A stretch of 14,755 nt of DNA from Puniceicoccales bacterium (GCA_031284845.1 JAITXH010000214.1:1-14755), one strand, 5' to 3'; counted from the first letter of the stretch, positions 6,869 to 14,323 are shown. Program-made: numbers and translations. Notes: a model not told the origin generated them from the letters alone.

Positions 6869-7357
6869 ATGGACAAAAACAAACTCTCAAAAATCCTCAC
6901 TGAAGTCGGCAGCATGCTTGAAATCTCTGGCGGCAACGTTGTCAGGGCACATGCATACATGGCAGCCGCCCGCACACTGGCCATCATGGAGGACGATCTA
7001 GACGATCTAATCGAATACGACATTCTCGACAAAACGCCCGGCATAGACACCGTCGCCGCCGAGGCTATCCTTACGTTGCACAAGACGGGTAAATTGGAAC
7101 TTTACGAAACGCTGCGCACTTCGATTCCTTCCGGAGTGCTGGAGATGTTGAAATTACCCGGGCTGGGGCCAAAGCGCGTGAAGGCGATATGGGACGAGCT
7201 GGGCATCGTGACCATCCGGGCGTTACAAGTCGCATGCGAAGACGGGCGTGTGTCTTCGCTCCGCGGATTTGGCAGGAAGACTTGCGATAATATTCTCTTG
7301 GATATCCGGAATCGTCCCGGGAAAAACGCGGGGAAAAAGACTCGCAAAAAGGCTTGA
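6869..7357 (+). CDS. Stand-alone helix-hairpin-helix protein equivalent to the N-terminus of PolX
   Basis: A 162-residue protein that aligns by eye with the first part of bacterial DNA polymerase X: the 8-kDa domain and the following fingers HhH region. Seen are KLSKILTEVGSMLEISGGN (5-23), RAHAYMAAARTL (26-37), a first HhH TPGIDTVAAEAIL (56-68), TGKLELYETLR (73-83), a second HhH LPGLGPKRVKAIWDELGI (96-113) and a third, LRGFGRKTCDNIL (131-143). It ends in a basic tail (KKTRKK). The palm domain with the catalytic aspartates and the PHP exonuclease domain are absent. No remnant of them can follow, because a tRNA starts 38 bases later. It is therefore probably a DNA-binding protein that recognises gaps or ends rather than a polymerase (inference). 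The ATG at 6869 is chosen over an upstream in-frame start at 6809 because homology starts there. Confidence 0.85.
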   Translation: MDKNKLSKILTEVGSMLEISGGNVVRAHAYMAAARTLAIMEDDLDDLIEYDILDKTPGIDTVAAEAILTLHKTGKLELYETLRTSIPSGVLEMLKLPGLGPKRVKAIWDELGIVTIRALQVACEDGRVSSLRGFGRKTCDNILLDIRNRPGKNAGKKTRKKA

Positions 7358-7381
7358 TTTCTACCGCACCCATCCTAGCTT
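7354..7381 (+). promoter_or_regulatory. Possible promoter of tRNA-Thr
   Basis: TTGATT (7354-7359) and TAGCTT (7376-7381) are separated by 16 bases. They match the sigma-70 -35 hexamer at 4 of 6 positions and the -10 at 3 of 6. The implied start would be about 7 bases before the tRNA. The -35 overlaps the stop codon of the PolX-like gene. Weak; the tRNA could also be read from the upstream gene. Confidence 0.25.
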
Positions 7382-7394
7382 GCGCCCCCTCCAT

Positions 7395-7470
7395 GCCACT
7401 TTAGCTCAGTTGGTAGAGCGGCTCATTCGTAATGAGCAGGTCGTCAGTTCGACTCTGACAAGTGGCTCCA
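7395..7470 (+). tRNA. tRNA-Thr (anticodon CGU)
   Basis: A full cloverleaf can be folded by hand: acceptor GCCACTT (7395-7401) with AAGTGGC (7460-7466), D arm GCTC/GAGC, anticodon stem GCTCA/TGAGC around the loop TTCGTAA, and T stem GTCAG/CTGAC around TTCGACT. The anticodon CGT reads the Thr codon ACG. The discriminator is T7467 and CCA is encoded at 7468-7470. Confidence 0.96.
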
Positions 7471-7511
7471 TTTTCCGGAAAGACCTTCCTCTCCCTATCC
7501 CGCGCTGGAAT

Positions 7512-7538
7512 CCGGTCAGATTGACCCGGTTTTTCTTT
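7512..7538 (+). terminator. Probable terminator after tRNA-Thr
   Basis: CCGGTCA (7512-7518) pairs with TGACCCGG (7522-7529) apart from one bulged C, with a 3-base loop. It is followed by TTTTTCTTT (7530-7538). It lies about 40 bases after the tRNA and just before the convergent kinase gene ends. Confidence 0.65.
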
Positions 7539-7543
7539 CCTCA

Positions 7544-8260
7544 CTAAGCAGGCGGATTGGCCGCTTTTCTTTTGCGCAGGCGTCTCCAGAAGTGGCTGAT
7601 CGGGTAGCCGCGCAAGACCCAGAATTTGCGGAGTCGGTTGAAGTTATCGAGAAACTGCTTTTTATCGGAAGGCAATGGTTCCCCGCAGTAGCGGCTCCAT
7701 GCTTTGTAGATGCCCGATCTGTCCGTAGCGCACAACAGGTCGCGCAGTGGCCCCGGCAGGTTTTGCAGGGATATTGCAGATTGGAAATCAATCAGATACG
7801 GACTGCCATTGTCACCGCAGAGGATATTCCCCATGTTGCGCATGTCGAGGTGCACGAACCCGCGCTCGTGGATGCGCGTCACAAGAGTTTCCAGCGCGTG
7901 GAAAAACGCCGGAGGAAGCGTTTTCCCTTTAAGATCGGACAAGGTTTTCCCCGATATATGCGTATAAGCGATGGCGATCGGACTTAAGCGGTAAACCGAT
8001 GGCGAGATGCCGGGCAAGCCCTGTAACTTGCTCAGGGCAACGAATTCGCGGTAAGCACCGAGCCGGCCCAAGGTGGCGCGGATAGCGCATGGACAGTGGA
8101 AAAAGTCTTTGATGATCAAGTCGTAGTTTTCATCCCGATAATGAAAAACATGGGCATTGGCAAAGCGCCCTTGATGCTTGGACACAAGGGCATCCGGGGT
8201 GAGTCGGGCTTGCGGGAAGCACGAAGAAAGGATGGACAGAGCATGTTCATGCGGAGTCAT
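7544..8260 (-). CDS. Small HxD-type protein-kinase-like phosphotransferase
   Basis: A 238-residue compact kinase-like protein. Candidate ATP-lysine K51 is in YDLIIKDFF and the helix-C glutamate is perhaps E72 (AYREFVALSKL). The catalytic loop is HLDMRNMGNILC (137-148), i.e. HxDxxxxN with D139 and N145. The metal-binding aspartate is D158 in LIDFQSAI. These are the core residues of the protein-kinase/aminoglycoside-kinase superfamily. The small size and the loop resemble the bacterial LPS-core-kinase (WaaP/InaA/KdkA) and RIO-like branches. The substrate (sugar, lipid A core or protein) cannot be told from sequence. The C-terminus is very basic (RRLRKRKAA). It ends 62 bases from menH on the same strand and is probably the last gene of the hemY–menH group. 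The start ATG is preceded by a T7 run and no SD. Confidence 0.8.
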   Translation of the reverse strand: MTPHEHALSILSSCFPQARLTPDALVSKHQGRFANAHVFHYRDENYDLIIKDFFHCPCAIRATLGRLGAYREFVALSKLQGLPGISPSVYRLSPIAIAYTHISGKTLSDLKGKTLPPAFFHALETLVTRIHERGFVHLDMRNMGNILCGDNGSPYLIDFQSAISLQNLPGPLRDLLCATDRSGIYKAWSRYCGEPLPSDKKQFLDNFNRLRKFWVLRGYPISHFWRRLRKRKAANPPA

Positions 8261-8322
8261 AAAAAAAGATGTGCGGGGAGTTTCAAGTTTTGCCCTATCT
8301 TTTTTGATGAACGCCCTTTACG

Positions 8323-9099
8323 TCAAGGTCTATCCAGCTTCTCATGAAATATGTGCGCTAGAGCGCTTGGGTTTTCCAAATGAGGCGAATGGTATGCGCC
8401 GGGGACGAGCGCCACAGTGGCAGCAGGCAGACGTTCCGCCATGCTATGAGCGATGGCGGCAAATTTTTCATCTTCGCTTCCGGCTATGCAGAGCACCGGA
8501 ATGCGTAGTAATGGCAATTTGTGCTCGAGCGGGGGCAGTGTGCCCGTGCCCACGCCGCGCAAGCTGGAGGCGAGACCCGCCGCCGTGTTATTGTGTAGCC
8601 TGCGGGTGCGTAGCGCGGAAAGCGTGTCTGGTGGGAGTTTGCGCAGTCCGGTGAAAAGTGGAGATTCCCACCATTTCTCAAAAAAAGCGGCAACACCTCC
8701 GCTCTCCACAGAGGCGGCGAGTGCTTCATCCGCGTGGCGGCGGGCGCTGCGGGTGGCCGGATCGCTCAAGCCCGGGGAGGCACCGATAAGCACGAGCGCG
8801 GAAAATGCATCCTGTCTCTGCAATGCCCAATGCAGGGCGAGGCGCCCGCCCATAGAGTAACCGAGCAGGACGCAAGGTGTCTTGCCGGTGAAATGCAAAC
8901 GCAACTCATCAAGGAGTGCGAGGTGTTGCGCCAGAGGCAGGGAAGTGCCCGGCGGGATAACGGCGCGTGTGCCATGCCCGGGCAAGTCCGGGCAAAGCCA
9001 TTGCCAGCTTTCCGGTGTGTTTTTGCGCAAAGCGTCGAAGTCGGTGCCATCGCCGGTGAATCCGTGCAGGGCGATAATGCGCATGGGGGGAGATGGCAT
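8323..9099 (-). CDS. menH: 2-succinyl-6-hydroxy-2,4-cyclohexadiene-1-carboxylate synthase
   Basis: A 258-residue alpha/beta hydrolase of the MenH type. The oxyanion-hole block is LHGFTGDGTDF (11-21), followed by WLCPDLPGHG (34-43). The nucleophile elbow GYSMGGRLAL (80-89) gives Ser82 and the MenH-typical arginine after it. The acid is D210 in GSEDEKF and the base is H237 in AYHSPHLENP. The lid segment SARRHADEALA and EKWWESPLF (141-149) are also typical of MenH rather than generic esterases. MenH removes pyruvate from SEPHCHC to give SHCHC in classical menaquinone synthesis. An internal ATG at 9084 is an equally plausible start, because MRIIALHGF begins the homologous region. It lies 27 bases after hemY. 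Other men genes are outside the window, apart from menG. Confidence 0.88.
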   Translation of the reverse strand: MPSPPMRIIALHGFTGDGTDFDALRKNTPESWQWLCPDLPGHGTRAVIPPGTSLPLAQHLALLDELRLHFTGKTPCVLLGYSMGGRLALHWALQRQDAFSALVLIGASPGLSDPATRSARRHADEALAASVESGGVAAFFEKWWESPLFTGLRKLPPDTLSALRTRRLHNNTAAGLASSLRGVGTGTLPPLEHKLPLLRIPVLCIAGSEDEKFAAIAHSMAERLPAATVALVPGAYHSPHLENPSALAHIFHEKLDRP

Positions 9100-9126
9100 G
9101 ATGCGAAAAAGTAGGGGAGGGGAGGG

Positions 9127-10482
9127 CTAGTGTGCGGTCGCGAGTATCTTTTCTGCACAGTCGAGGGCGTTGCGGATCGTTTTGGGAAGGGCAATGCCAT
9201 TGCGGTAACCGCCGCAAAAATGAAGTCCGGAGAAATTTGCCTCGGCGGAATCGAGCAGAGCACGCAAGTTTCCATAGCCGATGTTGTATTGCGGAATGGC
9301 ACGCGGCCAATGCCGGATGGAGGTGAAAACAGGCTCACCGCGAGCACCGAGCAATGTTTCCAGCTCTTTGCGCACAATGCCAATTTGTGTGCCCGCGTCT
9401 CCCCGCGTGAGTTCCGGTTGGCGGCAACCACCGACAAAGCTCGTCAGCAGCACATGGCCATCCGGCGCACGCCCCTGAAAGAGCGAGCTGGGGAAAAGCA
9501 CGCCGAGGACATTCCGGTGTTCGATTGCGGGAGCAAGAACGCCAAATCCGTCCAGTGGGTGTGCAACCTGCTCGCGGGTAAATCCGAGGGAAATTACGCT
9601 TACAGGCGGAGCAGAGACATCGTGCCACGGGCGCAAGTGATCTCCTAGTGCAACAGGCAGAGGGAGTGCCGACCAATTCCACGGCGGCACGGCCAGCACG
9701 AGGAATCGCGCCGTCGCGCATCGTCTTTCCCCAGCAGCATCCCATGTCACAGTCCAACCGCTGCCAGGGTTGTGCTCAATGGTGCGCACGGCAGCGCTGG
9801 TTTGCAGACGCGTTGCGTCGAGGAAACGTGCCATGCCATCGGGGATATCTGCCATGCCTCCGGGGAAGTTGACCATGCGCCGGCGCGGTGCGGCGCGACC
9901 CTTGCTCAATCCCGCGAATAGAAGCGAGCCGTAGCGTTGCTCCATTTCGTATAGCCTTGGCAATGCCTGGCGCACGGAAAGCTTTTCGGCATCCCCGGCA
10001 TAGACCCCCGCTATCATCGGATCAACGAGCCGGGTAACAACCCCGGCACCCAGCCGCCGCCGCGCAAAAGCCGCGACACTCTCGTCTGGGTCAGTGGACG
10101 TGCGTGCAAAAGGTTCTCCCAGCACACGTAGCTTTTCCAGAAAACCAAGCAAAGGCGTGGTGATAGCACCAATGGGACCAGAGGGGGCGGCGACGGGACG
10201 GCCACGGCAAACGAGAAAACGTTTTTTTGCGACTGGATTTGCCTCAAGGATGACAATGCCGAGCTGACGCAAAAAGTCCTCTGTCCCGTCATTTTCGAGC
10301 AGAAGCGAGTTCGGCCCGCCTTCGGCAATGAAACCGTTTTCCCGGTGCGTTGCCACAGAACCACCCGCACGCACGGCGGATTCGAGCACAAGCGGTTCGA
10401 GACCACCTTGCAACAGGGCGACTGCGGCAGCCAACCCGGCAGGTCCGGCACCCAGGACAAGAACATCTGGTTTCTGCATCAT
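9127..10482 (-). CDS. hemY: Protoporphyrinogen oxidase (FAD-dependent, HemY/PPOX type)
   Basis: A 451-residue flavoprotein of the PPOX family (named hemG in some databases, but not the short flavodoxin-type E. coli HemG). An N-terminal FAD-binding GAGPAGLAAAVAL (11-23) is followed by VLESAVRAGGSV (32-43) and GFIAEGGPNSLL (50-61), the family's GGPNS block. The region LVDPMIAGVYAGDAEKLSVRQALPRLYEME matches the PPOX FxxGVYAGDPxxLSxxAxFP segment. The C-terminus HFCGGYRNGIALPKTI matches the FAD-closing GNYxxGVSLxDCV motif. It oxidises protoporphyrinogen IX (or coproporphyrinogen III in monoderm-type pathways) late in haem synthesis, at the membrane, with oxygen or another acceptor. Downstream on the same strand are menH and the kinase-like gene. 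Two ATGs in tandem open the frame, so either may be used. Confidence 0.92.
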   Translation of the reverse strand: MMQKPDVLVLGAGPAGLAAAVALLQGGLEPLVLESAVRAGGSVATHRENGFIAEGGPNSLLLENDGTEDFLRQLGIVILEANPVAKKRFLVCRGRPVAAPSGPIGAITTPLLGFLEKLRVLGEPFARTSTDPDESVAAFARRRLGAGVVTRLVDPMIAGVYAGDAEKLSVRQALPRLYEMEQRYGSLLFAGLSKGRAAPRRRMVNFPGGMADIPDGMARFLDATRLQTSAAVRTIEHNPGSGWTVTWDAAGERRCATARFLVLAVPPWNWSALPLPVALGDHLRPWHDVSAPPVSVISLGFTREQVAHPLDGFGVLAPAIEHRNVLGVLFPSSLFQGRAPDGHVLLTSFVGGCRQPELTRGDAGTQIGIVRKELETLLGARGEPVFTSIRHWPRAIPQYNIGYGNLRALLDSAEANFSGLHFCGGYRNGIALPKTIRNALDCAEKILATAH

Positions 10483-10573
10483 GGCAAAGACGGTATACCG
10501 ATGTATCGCCTTAAGGCAAACCGGAAGGCACCGGTGGCGGGCGATCTGCAGGGCAGGACATCGGCTCTATTCC

Positions 10574-11515
10574 TTAACTCGCCAGATGCGCAAGAATGGC
10601 CTTTTGCGTATGCAGACGGTTTTCCGCCTGATCAAAAATAATGCTCGCCGGACTGTCCAATACCTCCTGAGCAACTTCCTCTCCAGCATGCGCCGGGAGG
10701 CAGTGCATGAAAAGCGCTTCCGGTTTGGCAGCACGCATCAACCCAGTATTGACTTGGTAGGGTTGCATCTGGCGCAAGCGCTCTGCCTTTTCTGCTTCCA
10801 TGCCCATACTCACCCAAACATCGGTGTAAACCATGTCCGCACCACGCACCGCGGCTACCGGATCTGTCGTGAAACTCCAAGTGGGGGCAAGCCCATCGCT
10901 TTTCAGTTGAGTGCGGATTTCCCCGCCTGGTTCGTAATCTTCGGGACCGGCAAGGACGACTTCCACGCCCAAAAGCGCACCACCGAGAATGAAAGAGTTG
11001 GCCATGTTGCAGGCGGTGTCCCCCAAAAAGGCGATTTTACGCCCCTTGAGCGATTCCAGATAGCGGTCCGGATTTCCTCCGCTCCAACGTTCGGCAAGAG
11101 TGAAAAAATCGGTGTAAATCTGGCAAGGGTGGAGGTAGTCGCTCAATGCATTGACGACGGGAACGGAGCCGACCTGCGCAAACTCTTCCAGTAAGGAATG
11201 CGAGTAACAGCGCAAAACAAGGCCGTGCAGGTAGCGCGAAAGCACGCGTGCGGTGTCAGCGGCGGACTCGCCCCGGGATAGCTGCAACTCATCGGCGTTG
11301 AGCATGACGGGCTGTCCGCCAAGCTCGTGGACGCCTACTTGGAACGAGACACGCGTGCGCGTGCTCTTTTTGAAAAAGAGCAAGCCCCACGACTGCCGTG
11401 CCAAAGGTTGCGCCGAAGAACAACGGCCACGATCCCGTTTCATCGCCGCCGCTGTGGCAAAAACGCCAGCGATTTCTTCGCGAGTGAAATCTGTCTCCTT
11501 GAGAAAGTGACGCAT
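10574..11515 (-). CDS. argF: Ornithine carbamoyltransferase
   Basis: A 313-residue carbamoyltransferase. Carbamoyl-phosphate motif STRTR is at 51-55 and the second binding block HPCQ at 129-132. The ornithine-type SMG loop DVWVSMGMEAE (232-242) and HCLPAH (271-276) distinguish it from aspartate carbamoyltransferase and point to ornithine rather than acetyl- or succinylornithine as substrate. It makes citrulline from ornithine and carbamoyl phosphate in arginine synthesis. The sequence RGESAADTARVLSRYL (81-96) is typical of anabolic ArgF. The frame is open to 11602, but the ATG at 11515 fits the family's N-terminus (MRHFLKETDF). It is divergent from the TonB-like gene across a 190-base gap and lies 91 bases before hemY. 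I found no ARG-box-like palindrome there by eye. Confidence 0.95.
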   Translation of the reverse strand: MRHFLKETDFTREEIAGVFATAAAMKRDRGRCSSAQPLARQSWGLLFFKKSTRTRVSFQVGVHELGGQPVMLNADELQLSRGESAADTARVLSRYLHGLVLRCYSHSLLEEFAQVGSVPVVNALSDYLHPCQIYTDFFTLAERWSGGNPDRYLESLKGRKIAFLGDTACNMANSFILGGALLGVEVVLAGPEDYEPGGEIRTQLKSDGLAPTWSFTTDPVAAVRGADMVYTDVWVSMGMEAEKAERLRQMQPYQVNTGLMRAAKPEALFMHCLPAHAGEEVAQEVLDSPASIIFDQAENRLHTQKAILAHLAS

Positions 11516-11705
11516 ACGAGAAAAAGCGAACCAGCAAACTCGTTGGAACTGATTTGAACAGAAAAAAATCAAGAAAAAACAAGTAATGCCGCAGGGAAGC
11601 ATTTTTCCGTTTATTTACATAAGATGTGCCGCTGGATGCCGGGAAGCATCGGAATGCCATTTCGTATTTGCCCCGCACCGCAAGCCGCGCACTCTGTTTT
11701 CTCAC

Positions 11706-13121
11706 ATGATTTCACGGTTTCAGCGCACGTCCAGCCGGCGCTCCGCGCCTAAACAGCGACGGACGGTGCGACCGCTTGAATTGCCAAAACGCGGCATAGA
11801 AAACACTTCGCCCGGTTCCGTCCTGACCGCCTTGCTCATGAGTATCTTGTTGCACGGGACATTGTGGCAGACTGCGCCAGCATATCTCAGCGTCGCATCC
11901 GCATCGCCTCCGCCGCCTCAAAAAGCGACAGAAGTCGTCTTGGAAGAAATCAAACCGGAAGACATCCCGGAAGAACTCCTTCCAGAAGAATTCCGACGCC
12001 CCAAGCCACGCTTCGTCCACATCAATCCGGAAGCCCCCACGCTGCTTCCGCCCGAAACACTCAACACCGGTGCCGCCACACAACGCGCCGCGCAACCAGA
12101 GCCTGCGCCGCCTTCGCCTTCCAGTCTCCCTAAGGTGGACGGAGAGGAGGCAGATTCCACTCGCGTCGTGAACCACATCCCGCGCGAATTGTTGCCACCC
12201 CAACTTCAACCTCAGCCCCATGTCCCGCTCGGTAAGCCCGATCCCGAGGATCCCGCTCCTGTGGCTAAGACCGCCACGCCCGATCAGCAAACGCGCCAAA
12301 TGCCCAATGCCGCACGCGCCGACAATGCGCAGGATGTGCCGCCTCCACAGCAAACTCCTCCCGACGCCACCGGCGAACAACCCGCCCGCGCCAAAGAAGG
12401 CCCGTCTCCCGCACAAGAACGAGTCAAGCTCGCCCCATCCACTGCAAAAGGAGGTCTCACCGCGACCATGCAGCCGGGCAAGGCACCCGTGGATCCCAGG
12501 ATTTCCAATGCCACAGGAGATATCCCCGTGAAGCACCCCGAAGCCGAAAAAAGGCCCGGCGAGCGGGAAGCCCGGGCGAACACGCCTCCAGTCCGGAGCG
12601 CCACCGCGACAGCAAAGAAATCCGCTCCCGCGCCGCGCCCGCAAGCTGTCCAATCCGTCGCCCGTCCTGAAAAACAAACTGCGATCGCCAAGGGTGCCGA
12701 CGACGGCCTGCCCGCTCCGTTGCCCCGCCCGCAAGCGGCCAAAGTGGGCACCACGGGGATCCTTATGCGGAATCCCTCCGGCGTGAATCAGGCCGGAGTC
12801 CTCACCCTCGATGCCAAATACAGCGAATTCGGCGATTACGCCCAACGGATGATTGAAATCATTCAGGCCAGTTGGTGGCTCATTATCGAGCGTGCCCAGA
12901 TCCACGAAGCTTACGGTGCAGTCGTCGTCATCGAATTTACTCTGTGCAAAGACGGCACACTCAAGGATGTCATCGTCTCGAGCAGTTCTGCCAAGCAGGC
13001 CGGCACCTATGCTTGCAAAGACGCCATCGAATCCCGCGCCCCCTTTGACCCTTGGCGTCCCGACATGGTCGCCATGCTCGGCGAAGAGGAACACAGCAAA
13101 TTCACTTTTCACTACCGATGA
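11706..13121 (+). CDS. TonB/TolA-type energy transducer
   Basis: A 471-residue protein with the TonB/TolA plan. A basic cytoplasmic N-terminus is followed by one membrane helix (38-60) carrying S46-ILL-H50, which matches the SxxxH spacing (Ser16/His20 in E. coli TonB) that couples to ExbB/ExbD. A long periplasmic Pro/Ala/Lys/Glu-rich linker spans about 66-390, including PPPP, EEIKPEDIPEELLPEEFRRPKP and RFVHINPEAPTLLPP. A C-terminal domain spans about 395-471: DYAQRMIEIIQASWWLI, VVVIEFTLCKDGTLKDVIVSSSS, CKDAIESRAPFDPW. This end resembles TonB_C/TolA C-termini; two cysteines could form a disulfide. The start at 11706 is inferred from the charged N-terminus; the frame is open upstream to 11586. 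It overlaps the next gene by ATGA. No exbB, exbD, tolB or receptor gene is in the window. Confidence 0.82.
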   Translation: MISRFQRTSSRRSAPKQRRTVRPLELPKRGIENTSPGSVLTALLMSILLHGTLWQTAPAYLSVASASPPPPQKATEVVLEEIKPEDIPEELLPEEFRRPKPRFVHINPEAPTLLPPETLNTGAATQRAAQPEPAPPSPSSLPKVDGEEADSTRVVNHIPRELLPPQLQPQPHVPLGKPDPEDPAPVAKTATPDQQTRQMPNAARADNAQDVPPPQQTPPDATGEQPARAKEGPSPAQERVKLAPSTAKGGLTATMQPGKAPVDPRISNATGDIPVKHPEAEKRPGEREARANTPPVRSATATAKKSAPAPRPQAVQSVARPEKQTAIAKGADDGLPAPLPRPQAAKVGTTGILMRNPSGVNQAGVLTLDAKYSEFGDYAQRMIEIIQASWWLIIERAQIHEAYGAVVVIEFTLCKDGTLKDVIVSSSSAKQAGTYACKDAIESRAPFDPWRPDMVAMLGEEEHSKFTFHYR

Positions 13122-13885
13122 GTTTTGGAAACACGGAAGCTGGTGAAAAATCTCCCCTCCCGCTCGGCGTTGGCGTCCGCCTTGCAGCGCGGCATCCTGC
13201 CGGACTGCTTGCCTTTGAAAAACCCGCCGGACTGGCTGCGCATCCCAACCGGCCCGCAGACCGAAAACGTGCTTTGCTGGATGCCCCTTACGATTTGGAG
13301 CGGGAATGCTACCGGCTTGATGGCGGCATTCCGCTCTTTCTTCTTAACCGCATAGATTCACCGACCAGCGGGCTTGTGCTGGCGACTGGAGATTCAAAGT
13401 TGGCTGAACAGGTCAAAGAAAGTTTTCGCAAAGGAGAGGTCGCCAAGACCTATTTTGCCGTCGTCAAAGGGCTGCGCATCCAGCCCCAGTCCGGCGAATG
13501 GCGCGATCGTCTTGTGCGGCGGCAGCAACAAGGGGTGATACGTGCCGCAGTAGGAGTAGGCGGCGTGCCTGCGATTTCCCGTTACCAGTGGAAGCGCGGA
13601 ATTTCCACGCCTGCGCCGCTCTCACTTTTGTGCCTTTTCCCGCAAACAGGGCGCACGCACCAATTGCGTGTCCAATGCGCGGCGCGAGCGCATCCCATCG
13701 CGGGAGACAAGACCTATGGCGATTTCGCATTTAACCGGCTTTTGGAAAAATCCGGGGTGGCAGATCGGCTTTTTTTACATGCCGCCTCGGTGTCGTTGAG
13801 TTTTTCATGGCAGGGACGGCGATGTGACTTTTGTGCCGATTCTCCTCTGCCTGAAGCGTTCACGGCATTGTTTCCAGGCCTCTGA
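13118..13885 (+). CDS. RluA-family pseudouridine synthase
   Basis: A 255-residue pseudouridine synthase of the RluA family. The GLLAFEKPAGLAAHP block (29-43) precedes the catalytic motif LLNRIDSPTSGLVLAT (75-90), in which D80 is the nucleophilic aspartate (family HRLDxxTSGLxxxA). Then come KGEVAKTYFAVVKG (105-118) and the C-terminal LFPQTGRTHQLRVQCAARAHPIAGDKTYG. It isomerises uridine to pseudouridine in rRNA or tRNA; the target site cannot be assigned. No S4 domain is present, as in the RluA/TruC branch. The ATG at 13118 lies inside an ATGA overlap with the TonB-like gene, which favours it over an in-frame upstream start at 13052. About 95 bases of unremarkable sequence separate it from tRNA-Val. 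Confidence 0.92.
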   Translation: MSFGNTEAGEKSPLPLGVGVRLAARHPAGLLAFEKPAGLAAHPNRPADRKRALLDAPYDLERECYRLDGGIPLFLLNRIDSPTSGLVLATGDSKLAEQVKESFRKGEVAKTYFAVVKGLRIQPQSGEWRDRLVRRQQQGVIRAAVGVGGVPAISRYQWKRGISTPAPLSLLCLFPQTGRTHQLRVQCAARAHPIAGDKTYGDFAFNRLLEKSGVADRLFLHAASVSLSFSWQGRRCDFCADSPLPEAFTALFPGL

Positions 13886-13981
13886 AATATCGCGGAAGAG
13901 GCTATGCAGGGTGATTTATTTGAAAAAGTGACTTGCCAGAAGAGAGCCGAAGCGCAATGTCTCCGTCCCTTTAATTTTGAT

Positions 13982-14058
13982 GGTCGCGTAGCTCAGTTGG
14001 TTAGAGCATTACATTCACATTGTAGGGGTCACAGGTTCGAGTCCTGTCGCGACCACCA
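13982..14058 (+). tRNA. tRNA-Val (anticodon CAC)
   Basis: Acceptor GGTCGCG (13982-13988) pairs with CGCGACC (14048-14054). The D arm is GCTC/GAGC and the anticodon stem TTACA/TGTAG (one G-U pair) closes the loop TTCACAT. The T stem is ACAGG/CCTGT around TTCGAGT. Anticodon CAC reads the Val codon GTG. CCA is encoded at 14056-14058. Confidence 0.96.
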
Positions 14059-14076
14059 TTTTAAATTAAAGAAAAA

Positions 14077-14164
14077 GGAGAGGTGACAGAGTGGCCGAAT
14101 GTGCATGATTGGAAATCATGTGTACCGCAAGGTACCGGGGGTTCGAATCCCTCCCTCTCCGCCA
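14077..14164 (+). tRNA. tRNA-Ser (anticodon GGA)
   Basis: Acceptor GGAGAGG (14077-14083) pairs perfectly with CCTCTCC (14154-14160). The anticodon stem CATGA/TCATG closes the loop TTGGAAA (anticodon GGA, codons TCC/TCT). A long class II variable arm GTACC-GCAA-GGTAC confirms the serine type. The T arm is GGGGG/CCCTC around TTCGAAT. CCA is encoded at 14162-14164. It follows tRNA-Val by 18 bases, probably on one transcript. Confidence 0.96.
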
Positions 14165-14169
14165 GTTTC

Positions 14170-14203
14170 AAGCCCTGCAAGTAAGCACTTGCAGGGCTTT
14201 TTT
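14170..14203 (+). terminator. Rho-independent terminator of the tRNA-Val/tRNA-Ser transcript
   Basis: A perfect 13-bp stem (14170-14182 with 14187-14199, AAGCCCTGCAAGT/ACTTGCAGGGCTT) has the 4-base loop AAGC and a T6 run at 14198-14203. It begins 5 bases after the encoded CCA of tRNA-Ser. Confidence 0.93.
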
Positions 14204-14238
14204 CTGCCTTTGCGATTTTCGACAATGCGAATGACGCC

Positions 14239-14275
14239 AAAAAAGAAAAAACCGGAAGGTATGGCAACCTTCCGG
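14239..14275 (-). terminator. Rho-independent terminator facing the tRNA terminator
   Basis: A 9-bp perfect stem (14252-14260 with 14267-14275, CCGGAAGGT/ACCTTCCGG) has a 6-base loop. On the minus strand it is followed by T6-C-T6 (plus-strand A run 14239-14251). It implies a minus-strand transcript arriving from the right, which supports the small membrane-protein gene there. Confidence 0.88.
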
Positions 14276-14307
14276 CAACGTTGTGATTGAGGGAACACGG
14301 CAACGGG

Positions 14308-14323
14308 AAATGATTGAAAAGGG
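14308..14323 (+). repeat. 16-base inverted repeat, left copy
   Basis: AAATGATTGAAAAGGG on the plus strand. Its exact reverse complement forms the last 16 bases of the window. The two copies are 416 bases apart and flank the small membrane-protein gene. Confidence 0.7.

Noticed and set aside
10483..10573. Possible regulatory hairpin between argF and hemY
   Set aside because: Only short imperfect GC-rich pairings (around GGTGGCGGGC) without a T run; not better than chance.
11516..11602. N-terminal extension of argF
   Set aside because: The extra 29 residues are Phe/Cys-rich and unlike any ArgF N-terminus; the conserved start is MRHFLKETDF.
11712..13112. Long open frame (466 codons) on the minus strand opposite the TonB-like gene
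   Set aside because: It mirrors the whole Pro/Ala-rich gene. Its Gly/Arg/Phe-rich product is what antisense of a proline-rich GC-rich gene yields, with no recognisable domain.
14077..14164. tRNA-Ser 3' end as an integration (att) site
   Set aside because: No integrase gene and no repeat of the tRNA 3' end is found in the window. The tRNA is followed directly by its own terminator.
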